DNA from: Pseudeuparius sepicola
Taxonomy: Eukaryota; Arthropoda; Insecta; Coleoptera; Anthribidae
Direction of reading: 5' to 3'
DNA length: 64,000 bases
Assembly: GCA_963920635.1 (NCBI GenBank)
Contig: OY987298.1
Span: 68,841,949 to 68,905,948 of the forward strand
In this document: positions 24,212 through 38,210 of the stretch, piece after piece
Layout: each line of letters begins with the position of its first letter
Numbering within the stretch: position 1 is the stretch's first letter
Translations under genes and position numbers: made by a program
The notes under the pieces: model-generated
The model's input: only the letters and a program-made list of their open reading frames with translations
Told to the model about the DNA's origin: nothing
The model's database searches: none

Positions 24212-24747
24212 TCTACTTTGACATTAAACTGTAGCACGTAGGAAAACAATATCAAGAGGACATTTTGCAATTAGAATATGCATAAAAAATCCATTTTGTT
24301 ACTATTCAATATGTTTCATTTTATTGAACAATTGTACCGATTACTCACTTCACCAATTATTATTCAAGTTGTTTGATATAACAGTTTTATGCTGTTATAA
24401 CTTGTACATGATTTAAATACCTTAATTAGTAACAATTTAAGTCCACATATTTCCTAAAATTTTAACACCCTGTAGCTTTATAAGACTTTAAAAAGGATAT
24501 AGAAAGAACGATTATTTGAAGATCTGTTAAAACTGATTCACTGTATAAGTAGGAAAAAATCATCGCTAACGTTCAGGAAAAATCTACCAAACTGGCAACA
24601 CTGTTCCGATATACACAAGATGCGTGGCGCGTTTCCTCTTTAGTTCATCCGTGCTACCCCATCGTGCTCCGAGCCGCCTTTACTCAGTTCACCCGTGTTT
24701 CGAGCCGCTTTTACTCAGTTCACCTGTGCTTCGTCGCTTTGAACAGT
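24212..24747. other. Start of unique centre; 5' region of the spliced gene
   Basis: 24212-24600 has no gene. 24640-24735 holds three near-copies of 'tttactcagttcacccgtg', each containing TCAGTT or TTAGTT initiator-like sequence, just before the ATG at 24748. They may be multiple transcription starts; no TATA box is evident. Confidence 0.45.
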
Positions 24748-25867
24748 ATGGAATCATCAAAAATTAACATCTTAAGTGATTACCGTTTGGTAGCTGTAAG
24801 TTTTTTTAGTTTAATTTCTCATTTGATTCTCATTGAACCCATTTACTTGTAGCCAACTCAGAGTGTCGACGAGACGGCCAACGCTGTGACGTCAATTTGT
24901 CTTGAACCTGTAAGTTTGCATTAATCAGTATTTTCACATATAATGTTTCCCTTTCATAGCTGTCCAACCTCAATACATACATATTAGAGATTGAGAACAT
25001 TTCGGAGACCCGCCAACTTTCCGAAATTGAGGGTGATTATGTCACAGACTTCGACATTAACCGTCTTCCGGCTGATGCAACAACACGACCGATGTCACGC
25101 ATCAGCAACGGATCTGTAAGTGAACATTATTTATATAAATCGCTATTCTTCACATAAGGTTTCTTTCCCACAGTTAGATAAACGGCGTCAGTCTGGGGAC
25201 TCGAGGACGGCGGTGTCACGTCCATCATTGTCTTTAAAGAAACTTACCGACGCTGAATACACCGACGATGACTCTGTGACACCTCCACCAAAGAATCTTT
25301 CACGTAAGCCAGCATCACGACCGATGTCATGCACCAGCAACGGATCTGTAAGCGAACATTATTTATATAAACCGCTATTCTTCACATAAGGTTTCTTTCC
25401 CATAGTTAGATAAACGGCGTCAGTCTGGGGCGGCGGTGTCGCGTCCATTGTCTTGGAAATTTATCGACGCTGAAGACAGCGAGGATGACTTTGTGACACC
25501 GCCGCCAAAGAGCCTCTCACGTAAGCCAGCATCACGAAAGTCAGCATCACGAAAGCCAGCATCACGCAAGCCAGCATCACGACCGCGGGTAGTGAATGAA
25601 AAGGGGGGATTTGGAGTGAGCGAGGAACCCCAAAGTGTGAGTGAAGTTTTTATCAACATGAGAGAGTTGGCAGATGGGGGCATTTTAAACGCAAACGAAA
25701 AAAAGAGAAGGTTTGAATGTGTCATGAACCGAATGCAAAGGGAGTGGGATGAATGTGAGACTAGGATGTTGAAAATAAAAGCCATTTATAATCGTGCGAA
25801 AGAAGGGCGTGCCTCGTGTATGAATGAAGTTGAAAAACTTGAACGCATGAAAAAAAATCTCCCCTAA
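24748..25867 (+). CDS. Five-exon spliced gene: Ser/Arg/Lys-rich protein with C-terminal coiled coil
   Basis: Exons 24748-24795, 24853-24909, 24960-25115, 25174-25347 and 25406-25867 are joined by introns of about 50-58 bp. Each intron starts gtaag and ends ag (ttgtag, catag, cacag, catag), and all are phase 0. The product is about 298 residues: an acidic N-terminus, a repeated module (LDKRRQSG...TPPPK.LSRKPASR), an SRKPA repeat tract, and a charged helical tail (FECVMNRMQREWDECETRML) likely to form a coiled coil. Exons 4 and 5, with their shared intron, are a tandem duplication. I do not recognise the family. It sits alone in the unique centre of the 17-kb element, so it is either cargo or a captured host gene. 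Nuclear, nucleic-acid-associated action would suit the basic tract but is unproven. Confidence 0.7.
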
Positions 25868-25929
25868 ATATATTTAGTTATACGTATATGTATAGATAAG
25901 TTTCATTATTTTATCCAATTAGATATAAG

Positions 25930-28070
<2,141 letters not shown>

Positions 28071-28091
28071 TATATATATATATATATATAA
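28071..28091. repeat. (TA)n right border of inverted array
   Basis: About ten TA units directly replace the expected continuation of the 326-bp monomer after 'caccttttct'. Confidence 0.9.
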
Positions 28092-28156
28092 TATAAAACA
28101 TAAATATATTTCTCTTGTTTCAATTCCACACATTAAGTACCCAACAAAAACATTCT

Positions 28157-28520
28157 GAGAATTTAATTTTCAAGTTTCTTAAGCAAAGAAACCAATATAA
28201 TTAGTCTGGAATGAGAGCGCTGAGTTAAACATTCTGTATATCATAGAACTCTCTGAAAATATAAAGAAAAACTATTTTTTATAATAAATAGCGAATAATT
28301 TGTATAACACAGTCATAAAGTGGCAAAAAAAGGGCTATAGTCAGCTCCAGTTAATTTTCAAGAATGTTTCTTAAACATAGAAACCAATATAATTAGTCTG
28401 GAATGAAAGCGCTGAGTTAAACACTCTGTATACCATAGAACTCTCTGAAAATACCATAAAGAAAAAAATATTTTTATAATAAATAGCGAATAATTTGTAT
28501 AACACAGTCATAAAGTGGCC
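28157..28520. repeat. Two direct copies of a ~170-bp segment upstream of the piggyBac relic
   Basis: 'gaaaccaatataattagtct' occurs at about 28187 and 28380. Both copies run through 'gcgctgagttaaac' to 'cacagtcataaagtggc' (28325 and 28518). The second copy leads straight into the transposase frame, so this may be the element's 5' region duplicated. Confidence 0.85.
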
Positions 28521-29518
28521 AAAATCAACCCAAGACCGCAGGCCGCTTTCAGTTCGCGGATACCTACGAATGCAGCTGAAATGAAAACGTTTCTGGGAAT
28601 AATTATTTGGATGGGACTAGGCCGAAAACCTACTTTGAAAGATTACTGGAGTCGATCTGCTCTTTATGCAAATCAAATTTCGAAACTGATACCAAGAAAT
28701 CGTCTTGAAATACTATTGCAAATGTGGCATTTTTCAAAAAATGAAAAATGTCCTCCTGCAGACAGACTTCATAAAATACAACCACTCATCGACGTTATAA
28801 ATAAAAACATTAAAGTTTGTATGGTTCCTGCAGAAAATGTTTGTATTGATGAAAGCATGGTACCGTTCCGTGGTCGAATATCTTTCAAACAATATGTGAA
28901 AAGAAAGAGGCACAAGTTTAACTTTAAAGTTTTTAAATTGTGCATAAAAGGTGGTTACACATATCATCTAAAAGTTTATTGTGGATTTGAGAAAACAGAT
29001 GGCATGTCAGTAGCTAATAATGGCGGTGAATTAACAGAAGTTCCTGCCAGAGAAGGTATCCCAATGAAGGCAACAGCTATTTGTGCCTATAATTCTGCAA
29101 AACCATACATAGATGTGGCTTCACATTCTACTTCATTGCATAGGTCGGTAAAATGGTTTCGTAAGATAGCCGTAGAGGTATTGACAGAAATATCGCTGGT
29201 AAATGCTTGGCATTTGTACAAAGTTGTTAATAATTCATCTATGCAGATTACAACTTTTAGAGAAATACTTTGCATGCTATTATTGGAGAGTAATAAATAA
29301 CCGATCCCAGAAGAAAACAATACAGATCATAAAATGCAGACATCAGAAAATAGACACCGATGTAAGTTTTGTTATAAAAAGCATGCAAAAGACCATGACA
29401 GAAAATACGCTATAGCTCACAGTAAGCAAGTTCTCTCTACGTACGTCCAGCTTGTTCAGGAAGTCCAGCGATTTGTGTGGAATGTGTTTTTACTGTTCAC
29501 AATTCAAAATTAAAATAA
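28515..29518 (+). pseudogene. piggyBac-type transposase, internally deleted
   Basis: The N-terminal and early catalytic parts of a DDE_Tnp_1_7 transposase are clear: ETFLGIIIWMGL-type start (here MKTFLGIIIWMGLGRKPT), then FSKNEKCPPADRLHKIQPLI and VCIDESMVPFRGRISFKQY with the first catalytic Asp. After HLKVYCG the frame jumps to VAREG/PMKATAICAYN and the third-Asp region (YIDVASHSTSLHRSVKWFRK), so the segment with the second Asp is missing. The first 261 codons end at 29300; beyond that, in shifted frames, lies the Cys-rich C-terminus (RCKFCYKKHAKDHDRKYA, then SPAICVECVFTVHN). It is inactive. Confidence 0.85.
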
Positions 29519-29762
29519 TCTTTTTGTTTGTATACAGTAGGTATATTTCTATGTCAATCTAAACATTTTTTGTTACCAGAAAAGCCATTTTTTGTTGCCA
29601 ACATTATTTACTTTTGCATAAAACTTGTCGACAGAAAATATAACTTGAAAGGGGAATATTGCAGTACATTTATTTTCCTGTATTTAGTTATTTACAAGAA
29701 TAAATATCTTATAGACTGAAATTAAAAGTTGAAAATTTGTAACAAAAACGTAAATGGTAAGA

Positions 29763-29935
29763 TATCACGAGACCAACTAAGATGGTGTTAATCACATGTC
29801 AACAGATTCCCCATAAGAAATGCACGGTATGCACATTACGCGGTCTGACATAAAGCGCTGTGAATATACAAATGGCGTGCAAGTTGTCTGTGCATATATG
29901 CCCATGACAGTCAACATGTTAAAAAATAGATGGTT
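29763..29935. repeat. Probable piggyBac terminal region
   Basis: It ends '...catgacagtcaacatgttaa', giving a TTAA next to a CATGTTGACTGTCATG tip. The same sequence in opposite orientation is at 24090-24211, and more diverged forms are at 21220-21350 and 32700-32860. TTAA and the nearby transposase support a piggyBac origin. Because one such end forms the inner border of each inverted arm, piggyBac termini may have shaped the arms. Confidence 0.5.
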
Positions 29936-32900
29936 TTGTATGAATTGAGAGTATATTTTATAAGTATGTTGTTTGTTACAACTTCTTCTACACAGCAAAG
30001 ATTTTTTCAGTTAAAAGCATCTGAGGTTAGTTTATATTTTAGGAATTTTGTTCTAAATTTTTCTGTAGGGTTCATTTCTATCTTAATAAAAATATGTCTT
30101 ATAATTACCTCGAGTTAGAGTACGAAATGCTGCATATGTAGCAAATATACATGTTTTTTTGCATAGAGTTATTGAAGTTTATACCTAAGCACCTCGAGTT
30201 AAGGGAAAAAGGATACATGTATATCTACAAATTGCCTGTATATTCTAAATGATTTAATATTTAAACAGCTCGCTTTGGGGATGTTTGGACTTTCTAAAAC
30301 GGACAATATACTTTTGTGACATGCTTTATGGTGGGCAATACGTCTGAAGGGGTACCCTTCACCTGATAGTGTAAAGCCGTCATAAATTTTGTCCAAAAAA
30401 TAATACAATAGCAATTGGATCGTTCTAGATTAACGTCGCTTTCACCTGCATCAAAAAGTTGTACCGCCAGCTTGTATGAAACATGTGGTGCTTTGGGAAA
30501 CGAATAAGTTCAATACACCATAATTCTACCATAAAACATATATTCTAGGTATCACAGGTCTTACATTTTCCCTGCGCATACTGTATGGTTAGTATTTTGC
30601 CTTACAAACGCCTAGGATGAAAAAAGATTTTACTATTATTAACAAATTTCCAAGACAAGTAGACTATAGAAACTCATTTCAATTTTTGTTTAACGTCTGT
30701 TTAAGTTTTGAAACGTCAGGATCTGGATGTGTAACATTCATATTATTGTTTTTAGAATCTGTTTTTGTAACTTTAACCGATCAACTTTTCTATACAGGAT
30801 GATTTTTTAGTACCGCGATTTTGCGTCCTAAAACGTAAAGATGTGTCAGTAGACAGCTAAGTGATGCTGCAAATCGGCACAATATAAAAAACAAATTTAG
30901 CAAAAACGTAGCTTATTTTAAGAAGAAGAAAACTTTGATGGCACAACTGGATACTTAGTTTCAGAAATTACACAGGGTCTTCGGCTCCCTTGAGGCTACG
31001 ATGTTTTGTTTATTTCTCCACACAACAGGTGAGAAAATATGACAATTTTGGTGAAATATTTGGTGGGTATGTGGTACTTATTATGTTTATACGCGACTCT
31101 TCCCTCAAACTAAGATGTTTTTGCAAGTATGAATTTATAATCGGAAAATTGCTATATTATGAATGATTCCTAAGCTTAAACTTTAACTTATAATTTTTTA
31201 CATGTATTATACCGCTCAGTTTGTTGAAACAGCTCGCAGGTACTCTCTCTTTCGAAAAGTAACTATAGTAGTTAACACTTAAAAGTCGAAAAAATGTCCA
31301 TTAGCTTTCAAGGTAGGTCAAATGTCTTTTAATTGCGTACTATATATACAGCTTGCGAGTCCAATTTTTGCTTCTCTCAAGGATTTGCATACATCTTGCG
31401 TTGCTTGCGAGTTGCGTCCAATTTTTGCGACTTTCAAGGTTTTGCATACATTCATACAAGGTTTTGCATACAAATTGTGTAAAACTTGTGATGTGTGAGA
31501 CTTAATAGGTTGTAATTATTTAAATTCCATTATAAATATCGACAACATCGAACTCAAATTGCATAGATTCTAAAATTAAAGTTTGCTTCAATCCTCTTGT
31601 ATATGAGACAAAATTAGAATAAGAATATTTTTCATTAATAAATAATTAAAAAATTTTACTGTATTTTATTATGCTAAGTTTCCTATTAATGTTAAACATA
31701 CACGGTGCTACAATCCGAGAACTTCGAATACGTTATTATACCTTATTGTACCGAAGAAGCTATAATTGCTAAGTCATAAATCTTGAAGTGAGAATAATAA
31801 TTACAGGTCTATAGGTCCAATACCCTCTGCGGCACGTGCCGCGATGATATACCTGGATATTGAAAAAGCATAATCCTGAATGCGACTTTTATAGCTGGAT
31901 TATCGAGTTGGGAGGTCCTATTAGCACAGACTAACGAGTAATACAGACAATTTCTTAGCGACATGTGTCAAAAGGAGACTCGCTTTTTAGCGAAATATCT
32001 TCTAAAGTCATGAATAATTTGCATTTTATTCGATTTTACGTTAATCTACATAGCAAAGATATTGTATTAGAACCAAATTTATGATTAATATACTGTTTGT
32101 CTTTCTGTAAATTGAAATGGAGACTCGCTTATTTTTGATACATGTCCGTAAGGAGGCTTCTGTTGCAAAGCTATTTATTCTGTGCTATTAGGTAAACTGT
32201 CAAAATTTTTACTTTATTATATTAGATCCAACATTTGAAATAATACATCGTGTATTCAAACATGTGATGATCACTTGCAAATGTGTTTAGAATTTGACTA
32301 TCTTCATATTTTGAAAAAATACTTCAAGTAGATTAAGTTCAACGTCAGATTCGAAATTGTATAACAAATCTTTTAAATTTTATTCTAAGTCAGGGAATCT
32401 AAGCGTGCATGCTCCTTTTATAATTTGTTTGAAAATCAAGTTTTTAATATTGAATGGAGAGTAGGATTTCTAAACTGACAAAATAATAAGATCGAACATT
32501 TTTAACATAGAGCTGGATCTAGCAGATACATTATTGCCGAGCCTCGCGCGAGGGGTTCGTGCTTTTTTAACCACCACCGCAGTTCATTTATTTCCCTGTA
32601 TTTAGTTATTTATAGTACCACAGCTAATATCTAACAAAAATCAAAATAGTAAGATATCACCAACTAAGATGGTGTTAATTCCATGCCGCACCATCAGATT
32701 CCTGCACGGTACATATGCACATTACGCAGCCTGACATAAAGCGCTGCCTGAATATGCACATGGCGCGTTGGGCAAGTTCGACACTCAACGTGTTAAGGTT
32801 TTTATCGCCAAGAATATTTATTACGTACCTTATTGTACCGAAGAAGCTATAATTGCCAAGTCATAAATCTTTAAGGGAGAGTAAGGTCTATGGGTCTAGG

Positions 32901-33989
32901 TAATATCCTCTGCTTGGCACGTGCCGCATCCGGACAATATACCGGATGATAAACATGCATATTCAAAAAAAGTTATTGCATAATTCTGTTTGAATGTGAC
33001 TGTTATATTTCGAGTCAGGATATACTTAGAGTCCAATAGGACTGCAAAAATGTTTACTTCATTAGATCGAACATTTTTAACATAGAGCTGGATCTAGCAG
33101 ATATATTATTGCCGAGCCTCGCGCGGGGGGTTCGAGGTTTTATTAATCCCCCCCCCGCCACCCAAAAAAAGGGTGGCGGTTCCCCAACCGACAGACCATT
33201 CCTTCCGGAACTGTACAGATCGGACGGAATTGTGACGGAGAAGGGGCGGGGAGCTGATTGGGGTTCCTTGATAACTGACTAATATCTAATAGTGCTGTAC
33301 CTTTTGAACCCCAGCTCGACCGTTGAGAGGTCTAGGACAAGAACTTATCTATTTCAAACAAGCTCGTGTCGGGAAGTTGCACACTAGACCCATCTGGCGG
33401 ACCGAGGAAGAAAAAGAATACAAAATACCGGCGCTCGAATAGTCTCCAAGCTGTTTCAATAGAAATTCACCCAGCCATTAGTAACGGTTAAAATTTCTCG
33501 ACCAGTAAAGCAGACGCTGGCACCCAGAGGGCGTTAGCTATATAAAGTTATTTTTTAGATTTAATCACGGTGCTACTCATTAATAATAAACAGATTTAAA
33601 CCATCATGGTACTACTCATGTAACAAATAATAAGTTATTTTTTAGATTTAAACAATCATGGTACTACAGACCAAATTAAAATCATCTATGTAGAAAAACT
33701 AAATACGCGACATATTCCCACGTTTAAAACTTCAGACAAAATTCTTGAAGCAATCCTTTGCGGTAAATGGCCCCTTTAGAGGGTTTATGATGCGGAGCCC
33801 TACGGCGGCCGATTATGGGCGCTCTGCCGTAGTATTGATTTTTTCCTGACAAGTTCTATCATCTGAAATTCACACAACTTGAGGACTATTTTAACTATTA
33901 TTAACAAATATTTTCATAATTTAAACTTTTTATTTCGCTCATAATCATGCTTCTCAGACATTGCCTCCATGGCCGCAGCCTGAAAGCCA

Positions 33990-34660
33990 TTCATGCAAAT
34001 TCGACAACCACTATCCTCTTAAGACTCTCGAATTTTTTACCTGATCGAACCGCAGAACCAGACCCGTGCATAATATACACAAGGCGTGTTAATAGTTATC
34101 CTCTTAAAACACTCGAATTTTTTACTTCGCTGTTGATCGACCCGCAGCACCAGACCAATCTGTGCATAATATATATACACATGGCAGTCAACGTGTTAAT
34201 ATTTATCCTCTTAAAACTCTCGAATTTTTTACTCCTCTGTTGATCGAACCGCAGCAGCAGACCAATCTGTGCATAATATATATATACACAAGGCGTGTTA
34301 ATATTTATCCTCTTAAAAATCTCGAATTTTTTACTTCTCTGTTAATCGAACCGCAGCAGCAGATGAATCTATGCATAATATTATATACACATGGCAGTCA
34401 ACGTGTTCATATTTATCCTCTTAAAACTCTCGAATTTTTTACTTCTCTGTTGCTCGACCCGCAGCACCAGACCAATCTGTGCATAATATATATACACATG
34501 GCAGTCAACGTGTTCATATTTATCCTCTTAAAACTCTCGAATTTTTTACTTCTCTGTTGCTCGACCCGCAGCACCAGACCAATCTGTGCATAATATATAT
34601 ACACATGGCAGTCAACGTGTTAATATTTATCCTCTTAAAACTCTAGAATTTTTTACTTCT
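33990..34660. repeat. ~105-bp tandem repeat in right arm
   Basis: Inverted counterpart of the array at 19480-19985, with an additional near-identical unit within 34400-34620. Confidence 0.9.
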
Positions 34661-35068
34661 CTGTTGGTCGAACCTCTCACCCCTCAGCATCAAACCAATC
34701 GATATACCCCTCAAATCCGAAGTAAAAAACACAGACAATATTTTCTCACCCCTCGGCATCAAACCAATCGATATACCCCTCAAATCTGAAGTAAAAAACA
34801 CAAACAATATTTTGGAAAAACGCATATTCGAGAAATTTGGAGGACCGACTTGAGCAATTGCCCAATTGGATATTATGTAGAATATTTTCTCACTGGATAA
34901 TTCACTAGTCAATTTTTTATGTTTTGCTGTTTAAATTGTCAGAATATTTGTGTCCGGACATAATTGAAGCAAAATTGCCTAACAACCGGCATTGGATTGA
35001 CACAAGTTTATTCAATCACACCCTCTTAGAGAAATAAAAAACACACAAACAAATAATATTTTTTATTT

Positions 35069-35170
35069 TTACAATTTTACATTTCTAAACTTTTTAGTTA
35101 GTTCATACATAATAATCAAGCGTCTCAGCTCTTCGAGTGCCTCCATATATCGCCGCAGTCTCTCGCTCAT
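35069..35170 (-). CDS. 33-residue basic helical protein (right copy)
   Basis: Mirror of 18972-19073, again starting in an ATGA overlap with the preceding gene on the minus strand. The sequence is unchanged at protein level as far as I can read. Confidence 0.65.
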   Translation of the reverse strand: MSERLRRYMEALEELRRLIIMYELTKKFRNVKL

Positions 35171-35457
35171 GCTTCAGAAAATATAATATTTGTAGTCTTG
35201 CCGACGGGCCCCAAGCTTGTTAAAAAATACCTTTTGTCGTCACCATTCAATTCGTCAATTCGCTCTCGAGTTAATTGCTCCGTAAAACGCTGAGGCAGGA
35301 TAGTCTTGAAGTCGGCAAATTCCGCCACTACCTTTTGCCCAAACTTGGTATTTATTTTCTTAAAACACTGGATCTCAAATTTTTTATTTACTTCCAAATC
35401 TCGAACATTCACCAGATTTTTCACCAGCAAATTGTTTAAACTATTTAAGAAGGACAT
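35167..35457 (-). CDS. Arm-tip small protein, TKFGE/LPQRFT family (right copy)
   Basis: Mirror of 18685-18975. 96 residues, with two substitutions: KKINTKFGQK in place of KRINTKFGEK. The reading frame, the promoter (TAAATAGG and TCAGAC, mirrored) and the ATGA overlap are intact, so both arms can express the protein. Function unknown; see the left copy. Confidence 0.75.
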   Translation of the reverse strand: MSFLNSLNNLLVKNLVNVRDLEVNKKFEIQCFKKINTKFGQKVVAEFADFKTILPQRFTEQLTRERIDELNGDDKRYFLTSLGPVGKTTNIIFSEA

Positions 35458-36921
35458 GTTGTAAATGATCTGCGTGTCTGATGAGATCTTAGTTGAACCT
35501 CTCCTATTTAGCTGTTTTAATAGGAGTGGGCAGAGAGTGGGGAGACGGTCAAAACCTAGGAGAGTACCAGACCAGACAGGTTTCGACAAGTCTGGTCTGG
35601 TGCTCTCTTAGTATCTCTACTGGGGTTATTTTTGGGCCCATTTTAAGAAAAAAACTTCATATGAACGTATGTCGTAAACGTCCTAACTTTTGAGGTATAG
35701 GGCGTTAAAGTTCATTTTTTTAAATTGAATTTTGGCTACATCTCCCGAAATAATCAAGCTGCGGAACTGAAATTTGGCACTGCTATGTTTTTGGGGATGG
35801 AGAATAAGCTGAAAATGTCAATTTCACCGTATCTCACAGAGGGCGCCACTTGCGCTGTTTTTTGATCACGCTTTTACGCGTAACTTTTTTGAGGTTATCT
35901 TTTTGGTCCTGCAGGTCCATCATTTTAGTGCATCTTTTCATTCTGCAAGAAAAAGGTACTCTTGTTTCATAACGATTAAATCGACCGTTTGCGTTGAAAT
36001 TACCAAAACGTGCCCCAAAACACCTGTTGATTCCAATATTCGAAACATAAAATGTTCACCTACTGCTTTCAAATGTTACAGATCAACTGTACATTCAAAA
36101 TGATGAAAAAAATGCCAAATGGGCATTGGTCAAAACACCATTGGTTTTCTTGAAATAGAGTGTCCAAATTTTGTCAAATTCAATCCTTTCCATTTTGAAA
36201 GCGAATAATTTTTGGTACATTGTTCATAGGAATTTTTTTCTCAGTTTAAATGGAACAGTTGATCTGTAAATCTTGAAGGTGGTAGGTGAAAATTTTATGT
36301 TTCGAATATTGAAGTCAACAGGTGTTTTGGAGAACGTTTTGGCAATTTCAAAGCAAACGGTTGATTTAATCGTTATGAAACAAGAGTACCTTTTTCTTGT
36401 AGAATGAAAATATGCACTAAAATGATGGACCTGCAGGACCAAAAAGATAACCTCAAAAAAGTTACGCGTAAAAGCGTGATCAAAAAACAGCGCAAGTGGT
36501 GCCCTCTGTGAGATACGGTGAAATTGACATTTTCAGCTTATTCTCCATCCCCAAAAACATAGCAGTGCCAAATTTCAGTTCAGCAGCTTGATTATTTCGG
36601 GAGATGTAGCCAAAATTCAATTTAAAAAAATGAACTTTAACGCCCTGTATCTCAAAAGTTGGGACGTTTACGACATACGTTCATATGAAGTTTTTTTCTT
36701 AAAATGGGCCCAAAAATAACTACCTTAAGTATTAGCATGTTATTAAGGAACACCCTGTATTATGGGAAATGGTAAAAGTAGGTATGGCTTATATTTGTCT
36801 CGTATTCGCTGTGATTTGAAGAATATTTCCAGAGCCGCATGAACTCGTAGCTCGGAGGCGACGATTTATATTAGAGCTGACTGAAGTACCTATTTAGAAG
36901 ACTTCTCACGGAGATACTTGC

Positions 36922-37339
36922 TAATCTAAAAACGCTCTTTAATTGTACACTAGAAACGACATTTCTTAATTTCGTAATACAAAGTTGGCAGCATTGTTCT
37001 GGGCGCCTCCAGGGGCGTATTTTGCATGTCTGGCAGAAATGTCAGAACTTGTGTTAGATGCCTAACCTTAACCTTGATATTCTGTGGCTCTAACCTAACT
37101 TCAAGCAATGAAGCTATAACTATAGCCTTTTTCTGTGCTTCAAAGAACAGAGTTTAATGTTAATTTCTATCTATTCAAATTTAGGATTCGTGTGCGTCAA
37201 ACGTAAATTCTGTTGATTATGGCCCTGTCCTTCGTCACCTATCAATAATATCAATATGGCCGCTGCCTAGGGAATTCTAGGGCATGCAATATTTACCTGT
37301 CACAATCTAGTGTACAATTAAAGAGCGTTTTTAGATTAC
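36922..37339. repeat. MITE with ~32-bp terminal inverted repeats
   Basis: 'taatctaaaaacgctcttta' at 36922 is mirrored by 'taaagagcgtttttagatta' ending 37339; the repeat continues inward to 'cactag/ctagtg'. A similar element of about the same size is at 47971-48415. Non-coding. Confidence 0.8.
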
Positions 37340-37350
37340 CGCTTCATTGG

Positions 37351-38210
37351 ACCGGGAGATAGTGACAGATTTTTGGACGTGATTTTACTCAGTATGCCTT
37401 TCATAGGGTATTATGTTACGTATATTCTCACAATAATAAGGTATGAATCAGAGAGTCATCCTGGGTTCTTCATATGAAAAAATGAATTTTCATTTATTCG
37501 AAAAATATGAGTTTTGATATGATTTTAGTCAGGTTGACATGTGTTTTATAATGAAGTTCAAAATAGAAAATTCCTCGGAAAACCATAGGCATACCGTTAG
37601 CGTGGGTCCAAAGGGCTATTATTGTCATGTGAACTTTTATTATAATAATTAATTTTTCCATGTTTCTGAACAGGCTGCCAATGAGAAGTATGCAAGTTAT
37701 TGTTATGAAACTGCCGAAGAAAAGATGGCATACCGTTTGCGCATGTCCAAGTACGCTTTACATCGAATAAATCGTTTAAATTATTAAATAACATTCAATT
37801 TAAACAGTACTTGGACAAGCGTAAAAGGTATGCCATCCTTTTTTCAGCATTTTCATAACAAGCACTAGCATACTTCTCCTTGGCAGCCTGTTCAGAAACG
37901 TGGAAAAACTAATTATTAAAATACAAGTTCACGTGGCAATAATAGCCCTTTGGACCCACCCTAACGGTATGCCTATTTTTTCCGAGGAATTTTTTATTTT
38001 GAAGTTCATTATAAAACACATGGCAGCCTGTCTAAAATCATATCAAAACGCATATTTTTCGAACAATTGAAAACTCAGTTTTTCATATGAAGAACCCAGG
38101 ATGACTCTCTAATTCATACCTTATTATTGTGAGAATATGTGCCACATAATGCCCCTTGCAAGGCATACTGAGTAAAATCACGTCCAAAAATCTGTCACTA
38201 TCTCCCGGTC
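37351..38210. repeat. Foldback element (gaccgggagatag tips)
   Basis: Tips gaccgggagatagtgacaga and its complement (ending 38210). Arms of about 400 bp run to 37755 and from 37807, meeting at 'tccaagtac/gtacttgga'. A partial relative is at 48500-48720. No coding capacity. Confidence 0.85.

Larger units (their letters stand above)
29801..35621 (-). repeat. Right inverted arm of the 17-kb element
   Basis: Inverted copy of 18521-24211 with only scattered substitutions (for example Arg to Lys and Glu to Gln in the tip protein), one extra ~105-bp unit and a ~25-bp difference near 35000. Such similarity over 5.7 kb means recent duplication or continuing gene conversion between arms. Confidence 0.9.
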
